A stretch of DNA of 64,000 nucleotides from Lepidodermella squamata (lineage: Eukaryota; Gastrotricha): contig JBLDXI010000021.1 in NCBI GenBank assembly GCA_047495785.1, positions 2,480,001-2,544,000 of the forward strand, in the 5' to 3' direction. The notes under the pieces are model-generated. The model saw only the letters and a list, made by a program, of their open reading frames with translations, searched no databases and was not told the origin of the DNA. The translations under genes and the position numbers were made by a program. Positions 1 to 9,806 of the stretch are shown here, piece by piece; position 1 is the stretch's first letter; every line of letters begins with the position of its first letter.

Positions 1-858
1 GCGACGAGAAAGAAAAACGCGGCAATGGCGACCCCGAGCCAATCGAAGTCGACGAGAACGCTAAGAGTGACGTTGATGTAGAGCGGCAGCGGCGCATTGA
101 GGAGAGTTTAAAAATGCGTCAGCGCCAAGTAGCCGAGTCTCTGAGTGGTGCATTGCGCGACCGAGAAGCGATGGTTGAGCGGCACAAGAAGCACGAAGCT
201 GAGGACCTTTTCAAAGCCTTGCTCGCAGATCTTGTGCGCAATGCTGATTCGTCGTGGCATGACGCAAAGAAACAGGCGAAACGCGACGCTCGGTGGGACG
301 CGGCGGAAAAGCTGTTGTCGAAAGATGACCGAAAACGCCTGTTCAAAGACCATGTGGCAGCTTTGCAGAGCAAGGCTCGCGAACTTTTCCACAAAATGCT
401 CGATGAATGCCCCAGCTTGACTCTTTCCTCCAAGTGGGTGGAAAATATAAAGCCTGTTGTGGAGTCAGATCCGCGCTGTTCACGCTTTTCGACGTCAGAC
501 CGGCGTTGTGAGAAGGAGTTCGAGGTCTACATGGCCCGGCGGGTGAAACGTGCCAAAGATGACTTTCATAATCTGCTCAAGGAAACGAAGCTCATTACTC
601 ATACTACATATGTCACGATTAAGGAGGACGATTCTAAAATGGATGAATTGCGAAAGCTACTCGCGGTAAGGAATGACTTGAAAGTGACTGCCTTCATAGT
701 TTGATTTCATTTGCGTGTTTCAGAACGATCGCCGTTACCTCGACTTGGAAAGTCTCGGCCGCGAACGCGATGATATCTTGTTGGATTACCTACGCGACCT
801 CGACGCTAGGGGTCCTCCGCCGCCGCCTACTCAATCGGAACCGGCGAGGCGGCACTGA
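1..858 (+). CDS. TCERG1: TCERG1 (CA150) transcription elongation regulator, C-terminal part
   Basis: Partial gene entering from the left; codons are in frame from base 3 and the protein runs to a TGA at 856-858. One intron (666-723, GTAAGG...TTTCAG) interrupts it in phase 0. The protein is highly charged, rich in Arg/Lys/Glu/Asp, with repeated FF-type helices: SLKMRQRQVAESL followed by LFKALLADLVRN, then LFHKMLDECPSL, then a last helix ending NDRRYLDLESLGRERDDIL before a proline-rich tail (GPPPPP). This order matches the last FF domains of TCERG1, which bind the phosphorylated RNA polymerase II C-terminal domain and splicing factors in the nucleus and couple elongation to splicing. The WW domains and earlier FF domains lie outside the window. 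PRPF40 also has FF domains, but the RERDDIL/YLRDLD ending fits TCERG1 better. Confidence 0.88.
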
Positions 859-1708
859 ACGCTCGCGTCTTGCCTCAATGTGTAGATTTGTTTATTGTTA
901 TTATTATGTCGCTGTTTTCGCTCACTTGATGTCATCGCTTGCGTGAAACGTGCTCAAATCAGTACTATGTTAACGAAGATGATCTTGGTATCAGGTGGGT
1001 GACTGCGACAGCTCACCGCAATTCTGTAAACAAATGCCTTGGATAATAAAAATGCGATTTTTTTCACAATGTGTTGTACTGTGTACTGTGACCCATATAC
1101 AAGCCGCTGCAAGGATGCAATCGTTCACAATTTATGTCTCAATATGCCGACATCAGACGTCGCGCCACTTGCGTGTAATGACCACTCAATTCGAACGGGA
1201 AGGGACATATGGGACATTAGTGACATCATTCTCGAGAGACTGGCCTGCAGTCCTCGAGGATTTTCTTCCATGCGCAAATTACAGGCGAAATGGGCTCGAG
1301 TTCAGAAAGTTTCAAAGCCTCCGCCTTGATTGCGCATTCGCAGGTAATTCGCATGTCCCACTTATACGACGAGCGCAAAACTTGATGCTCGCAGTTCCAC
1401 ACGAAACACGCTACATCGCGCTTTGATCCGCCCAAAGTCTTGTGCAACGCGGCTTAGCGAGCGCGCAAGCCGCCTTCTGCCCGCCGGTTGACCCTCAACA
1501 AACAAAGGGAGGCCGGTAGCGAGGCATCCCATATCGTACATCGCTGTGATATTTTGGTATGATACAAGTCGCTGTGTGATATCTTAAAAATTTTCATTCA
1601 GACTCCGTTTACAAAACAGCTATCTAGAGCCACCCACCGATTCACGAATATTTTCACCAAATACTCATAATTAGTTCTAAAATATCAGTTTGGCCCCGGA
1701 AGTTAGAC
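859..1708. other. Intergenic: TCERG1 3'UTR and upstream region of next gene
   Basis: Apart from the candidate poly(A) signal I see no gene. Open frames here (for example 995-1426) lack recognisable domains and splice partners. Confidence 0.5.
1045..1050 (+). promoter_or_regulatory. Candidate poly(A) signal for TCERG1
   Basis: AATAAA lies 187 bases after the TCERG1 stop, a plausible 3'UTR length for this genome. Confidence 0.4.
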
Positions 1709-3537
1709 ATGTTTCGGCATGGCCGACATGTCCAAAATCAAGCAGATAGCGCCGCTGAGCCAACAAGCAACTATCATGCCTCCGTCTATTCTGTAAATTT
1801 AAAGGTAAGTTCAATGATCCTTGAAAATACAGCTTATCAACTTTGTGTTTACTGCTTCAGAAGAAATGCAGCACGCCAAAAAACAAAATTTTATTGAAGT
1901 TGAGGTCAGCATCATCTGTCATCATCGAGAACGTAGGCGCCGAAGGCGGACATAATGAGAAGCCATATGACGAATTTACTTTGTCAATGCGGACTTTCGA
2001 AGCAAACTTCGCTGATGGTAACGTATTTTTCGATACATTTCGTTATCAATATAGAAGCATACCTATACAAATTATAACAGGCAGCCGAGTATTCTTTCGT
2101 CGCGACTGCTATCACCGGCTGTTGACAGTCAGTTGCGGTTCATCAGTCGTCATAGACGACGCCCCATTATTACAAATAAACGCAAATTCACAGCCTTCCT
2201 CGTCCGCCATTGCTTCATCACTGTCAGCGGCTTTTACGAGCTGCAAAGGCACAGGTTTAGCGTGGCTGTCACCTGAGGCAAGGGCAATATATGCCAAAAC
2301 TCTTGAGGTAATTTTCTTCGAAATGAGGTACCATGTAACTTCAAGAATTGCTTATCTATTTAGGTGCTGTCACATTGCGAGAAGCTTGAAGCCGCATTGC
2401 TTAGTATATTATCGCGCAGCAAGCACATCAAACTGCCATTTACAATCGGCAAAACGAAACTGCAGACTCCGGACTATCCTAATCGACAGCAGCCGTCAGA
2501 GATACATCCTTTTCACTCTTTTCTATGCCCGTACTGCACATTTTACCCCAATGGACGCCAACAGTCAAGTGCAGTAGTCGGCTTTGAGGAGTATAGCGCC
2601 AGCTTAGAGCCTGGCGTGGTAATCGAAGTAGGCAGCAGCAAAGATTTTTCGTCTTCTGGCATTGGTAAGTCAATTTTTTCGTTAGAAATTTAATAATAAT
2701 TAAGTTTCCACTAGCGAGTAAATCTATCTCACCGCCAAATTTCTTCACGGCGAAAGAGCTGCAACTTCGAAACTTGAAAGTCGAACAACTGGATCGACAA
2801 TCATCATTTCTGGGGTCTGCAAAAGATAGCGGAGAGGAAATTGACAATTCTTGCCGCAAAACTTGCGCATGCTGTAGAGATGACGTTCCGCATGGCGCGC
2901 CCGTTGACGATGCGTCATTCTTGGAGAGCGTTAAAGCAAAAGCTAACCAGATTGATTTACGCCCGAAGCAATTTAAAAAGGAAAATCGTAAAAAGGTAGC
3001 GAAACCGGCAAGCACTGTTGGCAAGTGCAAGTCAACTGCCTGCACGAGCTGTCTCAGCGATGCGATTGCCAAGGTGCAACTTACCCAACAGAGGCAGGAT
3101 AATGTCGCCACGAGTCGACCTTTGCCCAAATTGGGAGGTAAAGTGAGCAACAAAACAATATATGCAGAAGCAGAAACATCTATTTGCAAGCGATCTAAAC
3201 GCTCGCATACTGCCCAGCATCTAAAGCGTAATGGTAAAACTGCCCATGCTGGACAAATTACAAAATCAGTGGACAAATCAGCGGCTAATTCAGTAATCCG
3301 TTCAGCGAAGAGAACGACAGTTGCGCCAGCCCAAAACGGTAAATATCATTAGTCATTAGATGACTCAATTTATGATGACTTTTCGTCCTACCAGATTATG
3401 TGTGTACTCCAATTAGTCGATCTCGATCGAAAGGCAGCAAGAAACCCTGTCAGCATATTCGACTTTCGGGCGGCGAAAACGATATCAGCTGTGACCAAGT
3501 TGTAGAAATAGTGTATGGTGATGAATCGGTCGGTTAA
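1709..3537 (+). CDS. Unrecognised protein with CxxC-like motifs, six exons
   Basis: Exons 1709-1804, 1861-2017, 2081-2307, 2364-2664, 2715-3338 and 3395-3537 join in consistent phase, with GTAAGT-type donors and YAG acceptors, into about 515 residues ending in TAA. The reading frame stays open across all five junctions, which is the main support. I recognise no family. Visible features are several short Cys motifs (CPYC in exon 4; CACC and CTSC in exon 5) and a middle-to-C-terminal part rich in Lys, Arg and Ser. This could be a metal-binding or nuclear protein, but that is only inference. The 63-base intron 2 is a multiple of three and has no stop in frame, so it could be retained. The ATG at 1709 is the first in frame; an earlier exon is possible. 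Confidence 0.6.
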
Positions 3538-3634
3538 TTTTCGCATCGTTGATCGCATTTTGAATGCCGATAAGTACTTGTAAGGAACTTTCTTCAATAA
3601 TTTGTGCAAAAGTACATGTAAATATGTATAAATA

Positions 3635-5352
3635 ATATGAGCCGTCACAAGTGAAAACCGTGGGTTAGGACATTTTTTTCGATTTTGAGTTGACATCAAT
3701 TTCTAGCTCGGTTTTTCATGCCCTTTTCAAATCTGAAAACCGTTTCTCAATATCCGCTACCATTGTGGAGATAATGAAGATTGAGTGAGCGCGCATAAAA
3801 ATTCTTAATTTTTCAGGAGAAGCAAAAAACAAAAAAACACAAATCGCGCATCAAATCGCAGAAAAAGTCAGCATTTCGCGCACAATGCAATGCTGATTCG
3901 TAGTTTCACGTGAACCTTCTACTTATGAGTAACTAATGCAACTTGAGCCGCAGATTCCGAATTTTGATGTAAAATGGGCGTAATAACCACCTATCATCTT
4001 CAAACTAGACATTTTTTGCGTTGCACCGATTGTTACATTTCCCTCGTTATTCTATCTTTAATCTGAATTGACTTCAGCTTTGTTAGTCCTGCGACCAACA
4101 CGCTGCGTTTGAGTCTCAGCCAACGCCAAAAGGCACGTCAACAATTTAGTGATAGCCATAAAGCCACACACTGCTAACTGCAAACGCAAGTTGAGATTTT
4201 GAGAACCTCTAATGCACGGTCCTCAAAATCTCAACGTGCATTCGAACGTGCTTCTTCCTAGCAATGAAAGCATAGCTCCACACAATATTAATGGCCGAAG
4301 ACGGTCGGCTGTGATTTAATTGAGATTTCTGCGCTAGAACTTCGATAGCGTCGTCTCAATGCCTAATTATAGCCAGCCTGGTAATAGAGGTTTTGATAGA
4401 GAAATTTTTGGCAATTTCGTCACCACTCATTACAATTTTGCGCCCTCGCCTCACCCCTGTATGGTAACCAAAGCAATAGATTCAGAGAGTAGCCATAATA
4501 ATGGAATAAGGAATAAGGGAATTATACAGGGAATTGTACCTGCGATCAAAGAGATAAATCGCAAACAAATTTTACGCGATATTGTCGTCCTCGGTGAAAG
4601 ATTTGAGCTTAGACACAACATTAATTTGCACTTAACCTGACGCTGCGAGAATCTGTGCCTTGATTATTTGCCCGGGACAACTCAGACGATTGAATCCTAT
4701 AGCCCTTAGGTGCCTTTTAAAATAGGGGTGAAATGCGTTTCTGCTTGCTACCAAGTCCCATTTAATTCTAGTCTACCAACTTAATCCTAGCGCACCAAGG
4801 GTTCTTCCACTAGTTCGAGGGACATCTAGTTTCTAGAAATTGAGATGATTTACGATAAAAGGTCGGGGAATAAGCCTCATGATACATGATCGGTGGGAAA
4901 GAGTGATGAAAACAACTAAAAAACGCCCATTTCATACCGCGAATTTTTGATCGCGCGCATTCGACGCAATGACGTCAAAGGTCAAGTTTGGAATTTATTG
5001 GCGGTTTTTGTGTCTAAAAAAACTACAAGCAACAAGCTTCAAAATGAATATGGGGTTCTCGCGCGAAAAATGCAATGGGAAAATTTTTTACGCGCGCCTC
5101 GCAAAAGTGCGCACAAGGTGACAAGTGTGTAAATTTTACATTTTTGACGCCTTCACAATAATAGCTTATATCATCAAAAGTACGCATCGGGGGTGAAAAC
5201 GGATTGCACCATGAGATTCCTCATGAAAAACTGCATTAGAAAATGATGAAAACTCATTTTCGACACATCAAACCTATCCAACCTCCTTTGCACTGTGGCG
5301 AAAGATTTACAGAAGTGCGTAACCCACGGTTTTCACTTGCGGCGGCTCATAT
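3635..5352. mobile_element. Putative non-autonomous element with 33-base terminal inverted repeats
   Basis: The 33 bases at 3635-3667 match the reverse complement of 5320-5352 at 31 of 33 positions (core AAGTGAAAACCGTGGGTTA). The ends are 1718 bases apart and the similarity stops abruptly outside them. No transposase-like frame is visible inside, so this would be a non-autonomous DNA transposon relic. No clear target-site duplication was seen. Confidence 0.45.
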
Positions 5353-6000
5353 CTAAATATTTGGCTCTCCAGTATTTTATGTGAAGCAACAGATTTTGTG
5401 TTGGATCTTTGAGTGCGATGTCGCGCAGTATATAATACTTTGTTGATAGGCTAAAACCTACTTAATGCGATACGTATATTTCAAGCAACAGTGTATATCT
5501 CAGGGTATGCGTCGAGGTTTCTGGCAACTTGAATATTGCTCTCACCCACAATAATTTTTTTGGGAACTGTTGTACTTATGTTGCTATTCCAATGATGATC
5601 ATACTGTGATTACTGTTGCTTTTGTATTATTTAATCTGCACTTATCTTATGCGTAGTGTTCGCTATATCTTCTCATGAATACTGTATTTTGGTGCGGCTT
5701 TACATTCGTCAAGTAACTGGTAATGAGATCGGGTTAAAATAAAAGAATTCTCAAGAAATTCTGTTTCAGCTCCAATCAAGCAGTGAAATTAAAAAATTGA
5801 ATCATCGAGTAAAAAACCAAGTAAAACAGAGAAAATTTCTCATTAGGTCGGGTTGATACACTTAACAGCTTGGGTGAACTTATTGTGCCATGCCACATTT
5901 GCTGGCATTCCGAGCGACCTGGCAAAAATTGTCAAGTTATACCGTGGCGCAATCTTAATTTAGCCAACTCGCTGAATAACCCATTCAGGTAGGACGTCAA

Positions 6001-6167
6001 AACAGCGAATACGCAGAACAGCAAAACTGACATAACAGCGAAAGCGACAAAACAGCGAAAAATCCTCCCTAAAATGCTGTGTAATGTGCGATATTAAAAT
6101 CGCTGTTATGTCGCAAATTAGATTTTTCGCTGTTTTTACGCGTTCGCTGTTTCGGGTATTCGCTGTT
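6001..6167. repeat. Hairpin of repeated AACAGCGA / TCGCTGTT words
   Basis: AACAGCGA occurs at 6001, 6034 and 6051, then its complement TCGCTGTT at 6100, 6127, 6144 and 6160. The two halves can pair into a long imperfect stem (for example 6031-6063 against 6121-6167). It looks like a small foldback or MITE-like repeat about 180 bases downstream of the EXD1 stop. Confidence 0.6.
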
Positions 6168-6259
6168 ATGGCGGTCTGCCCCAATTCAACCATTAAACTC
6201 AGTGAATAGCGTAAAAAAATTTAACCGTTTCACATAGAACAACAGAGCAACAAGCAACT

Positions 6260-6265
6260 TTTATT
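6260..6265 (-). promoter_or_regulatory. Poly(A) signal of EXD1
   Basis: AATAAA on the minus strand, about 80 bases after the EXD1 stop. Confidence 0.55.
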
Positions 6266-6346
6266 GGTTTTTCCAAATTATACGACAGACAACGAAGATT
6301 ATCAAAACTAGAAAACAACTCTCGCAAGAAACAGCAACTGAATGAT

Positions 6347-8201
6347 CTACCACGAGCTTCCAACAGAAGAGCCCGCACAGAGTAGGCTGAGACCGCACCG
6401 ATGTAGTCCTCGCTTGTATAAATCAGATGAACTTCGTTCAACACTAACAGCATTGTTAACGTGAGCGCTATTCGAGCCAGCTAGCTCGGCGATGCCGTTG
6501 GGAGTTCTCGACAAAGCTGATCGGGTTGTGAACGGGGCGTTGTTCTGTTGCCGCAGGGAATTCAAATAAACTGCCGATGCGTGTTTGATTGGGTCCATCA
6601 GAGCAGCTAACATTTTGTCATATAGGTCACCCAAATGCACCGTTGCGGCAGCGGCGAGGTGTAAAATTGATTCCTTGGCAGGCCTTGAGTTCCAAGCCTC
6701 GCACTCAAACTGATAAATTTAACCATAATTTGAAAGATAACACAGGGTAATCCCAATGCTAACCTGAGCAGTCAAATATCTGTGTTCCAATAGATCCAAG
6801 TCCTTGCCTCCGGGGCAGTATTCATACAATAAGTCGAAAAGTGTCCAGGTGTTCCGGGGTACTTTTCCAAAAGAATCTCTCATGAAAAGACAACTTTTCA
6901 TTGCCTGCAAAAAAGAGGAAAATTACTAATAGCGCAATATCAACCGATAAATCATGGTCTTTTCAATTCATTAGCGCAAAATACAGTTCAGGTTGGAATT
7001 TACGCTTGTTTTACATGATGTCTGGGGTAAAAATGATTAAAATCCTAAAACCGCATCAGACTATTTGAGCAGCACCAAAGACAAATTAAGGCACGCTATA
7101 AGAGAAAATCTTACAGCAGTGTCGCAATACAAATCCAGATTAATATTGCAGCAGTGATACAAGGAGTCGGCCGCAGTGCGACTGTCATGCATGATTTTCC
7201 GCGGCACTCTGTCGGACGGCGATGAAAGGAACTCCGCTAACCCACAGTCGATCATGGAAGCAGTGTTCATATGGCGCACGTCAAACAATATAACACCGAT
7301 CGGCGTCGCTACCTAAAATTAATTAGAAAGAAATGCGGCTAAAATTTTGTAAAAAAAACGGACTTACTGTTATCCATGATGGCCTGTTAGTGCGAGACAG
7401 AGCAGTACCAAATACGCCAAGACCCACTCGAGCCAAGGATCTCGACATCAAATGCCGAATAGCGCTAACAAAGTTGCGATCACCTGGATTTTCCAGTACT
7501 ATGTACTTATTCGAATCGGTCATTTCACTGACTAGAAAATGGCGATGAAGATCAGTGTGTAATAAAAGTTCGAAATCTAACAATCTCTAACACGCTCCAA
7601 CTTGAGCTGGTGATTGCTGGCTTCGATTTGGAATGCATCGTCGGCAGGGAAAATCGATGATAGATCTGGTGCAAAGTTGTCTGAGATTACTTCTGACGCC
7701 TGGCCCCTGCTCCTGAACCGATCTGAACGAGCTGATTGACCGGGTCCATTGAATCTTCGTGTTCGTTGAGCTGCACCAGCAATATTTTGTTCAGCCGAGT
7801 TATAAATAGAACTGACCAAGAAACATTAGCCTTTGCAAAAATATTGTATTCAAGTTTACAACTTACACGGGGTCGTTTGCCAGTTCCGACGGGCTGCCGC
7901 TCAATATTTGAATGGCTTCAGTGTAAAGTTTGTATTAAATACGCGAAAGTAAATCCACAGGAACTTACAGCGGTCAACGATGGAGTCTTTCGATATCTTT
8001 ATTCTGGGCAATGATTCTGAAGAGCCATTAGGGTCGATGAACTCAACCTCTTCAAGCATGAGCTTCCCTTGTATAACGCTAGTAACTGAAGAAAACGCTC
8101 AATTCAGACAAGTGCTGCCAAAACACATCTACGTTACCTGTTCCCCGGTAGATGCCGTCCAGGGTTCGCAATTCAACACGCTTTCCGGAATAAGAGCTCA
8201 T
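6347..8201 (-). CDS. EXD1: EXD1-like protein: LSm domain plus degenerate 3'-5' exonuclease domain
   Basis: Eight exons join in phase to about 437 residues. The N-terminus is LSm-like (GKRVELRTLDGIYRGT, then SVIQGKLMLEEVEF and KDSIVDR, residues 1-60). A low-complexity Arg/Gly/Ser linker follows, then a DEDD exonuclease-like fold (about residues 158-345): GVILFDVRH, KIMHDSRTAADSLYH and a final FECEAWNSRPAKESILHLAA. This LSm-exonuclease order is that of EXD1, a piRNA-pathway adaptor in mouse germ cells described as catalytically inactive. Here too the first acidic pair is absent (GLGVFGTALS in its place) and the last motif reads LAAAATVHL without Tyr/Asp, so it is probably non-catalytic. The 62-base intron before LSEMTDSNKY uses a weak GTGTTAG donor; it is inferred from phase. 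The start lies 53 bases below the EXOSC9 stop on the same strand. Confidence 0.82.
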
Positions 8202-8254
8202 TTTTAAAAACTCTATACAACAAGTAAGGTTAACTATTGAGTAAGTTATGGTAA
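8202..8254 (-). promoter_or_regulatory. Intercistronic gap EXOSC9-EXD1 with acceptor-like site
   Basis: Only 53 bases separate the two same-strand genes. On the minus strand the gap ends TTGTTGTATAG then 11 bases before the EXD1 ATG, which resembles a splice acceptor. This fits trans-splicing of the downstream message in an operon, but no leader RNA has been identified here. Confidence 0.4.
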
Positions 8255-9806
8255 TTATTTATCAAGGCGCATTTTCTTGGCACCAAGGTGGGTCGCCCCC
8301 GTCGTTTCAGCGAACTCCGAATGTTCAACAGCGACCACTTCCTCCTTGATGCCAGATGAGCTCTCAACGGCTGATGTCTTCATCTGATTCTCTTCGCTGT
8401 CGTCTTCGTCTTTGCTATCATCGTCATCGTTTTCATCTTTGACTGTTTCCATGCCCCATAAATCGGTTTCAGCTTTGCAGTTCTGCAAAATTAAGAATAA
8501 CATGATGACTGAAATACGAAAATATTATCACTTGAGTGGTCTGGCCGTCGCGTGAAATGAGCAACTTCCACGGCAAATCAAAGTTGACATTTAACAATTC
8601 TTCAAACGAGATGTGGTCGTCATTTAAGGACCCTCTGGAAAACAAATATTTGATGACCTGTCATTTGCCAAGACGCATTGAAAACTAACGATTTTCTATG
8701 TTTTTTAACGAGATCCAGTTTCTCGGTTAACATAATGGTTAATTGTTGAATGTGTCTTTCAGCAATCGTAATACAAGACTGGAGCTAAAATGAGACAAAT
8801 GGGGCTACATAGGTTTATAGAATTAATAGCAATGAAATAAACCTGTTGAGCTGATATTTTTCTCTTCGACACTGATTTCAACGCGCAAACTTCTTGACGG
8901 GCGTTCACGGCGATATACAGCTTGCTCTCAGCGAGACGTTCTTCGGTTTCAGTAGGATCAACAATAATTGTCTTGCCATCGTGAAACAAACAAAAAGTCG
9001 TGAAAAGGGGGTAGTGATTCATGACAATCGGCTGCATAGTCTTCTCGAAAGAGCTCCAAACTCGTAAGCAGCGACCCTCGGTGCACGTTGCTGGAAGGGC
9101 GAAATCAGCCAACGACGATATTGCTGCTAATGACGCGCAGTCGAGCACGTTGCCATCAGAGTTAAGTACCGTTAGGTTAACAGTAATTTTCCAAACCTTA
9201 AGTTAATAGGTAATGGACTTGGTAATAAATGGAATAAGAAAAAATTCCCCCACTTTCTCGCCAGAAATAATACAGAGCGATTCCAAGTCGATACTACCGG
9301 ACTGTAGTATTGATTCTTGCAGAAGAGAACGCAGCTCATTGATGTATTCTTGAGGGCTAAGCATGAACGTACGAAATACCAAATTTTAGGTTAAGGGAAG
9401 GCTTTTACCGTGTGGATGTGTCAGATACAGCAACCGGTGTGAAAAAGGCAAAGTTTATATTAACGATACCTTCGGATGGTCGCGACCCTTTGGGCTCAGC
9501 AATTTCGGCGTTAACTTTGGATGAGACGCTAATAAGCAGCAGAGAAAATAAAATAAAAAAATAGAAAATATGAAGAATCATACATTGTAGAACCGATGCG
9601 AGCGGTAGTGGAGCCTTGCGAACCAATTCTAAGATACACTTCACGATATTGGATGAGCTTTCTAAGATCGAGTCTCTAAACGGAAACAAAAATAAACAAC
9701 TGTCAAAGGCGCAAGGCAACGCTAAGTAATAGCTCACCCAGCCAAATCCCAAAGCGTCTAGTTGACAATGTCGGACACAATTCGCATTAATATCTTGACC
9801 CTTCAT
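8255..9806 (-). CDS. EXOSC9: Exosome complex subunit EXOSC9 (RRP45)
   Basis: Eight exons give about 390 residues. The RNase PH fold begins RLDLRKLIQYREVYLRIGS and continues with SEGIVNINFAF, DLESLCIISGEKVWKITVN, LNSDGNVLDCASLAAIS and TIIVDPTETEERL, which track human EXOSC9 closely, including the SLCxxxGEKVW step. A very acidic C-terminal tail follows (residues in 8255-8480, run of Asp/Glu), as in EXOSC9 and unlike the related ring subunits EXOSC7 and EXOSC8. The protein is a non-catalytic ring subunit of the nuclear and cytoplasmic 3'-5' RNA exosome, which channels RNA to the active nucleases. The first exon (9738-9806) is in phase but diverged, so the exact start is less sure. EXD1 follows immediately downstream. 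Confidence 0.9.

Larger units (their letters stand above)
3538..6346. other. Gene-poor spacer with mobile-element traces
   Basis: No open frame here has a convincing domain or exon chain. It contains the inverted-repeat element at 3635-5352, the hairpin repeat at 6001-6167, and the EXD1 3'UTR at its right end. Confidence 0.5.

Noticed and set aside
995-1426. Plus-strand 143-codon frame after TCERG1
   Set aside because: It lies across the TCERG1 poly(A) region and has no domain-like content.
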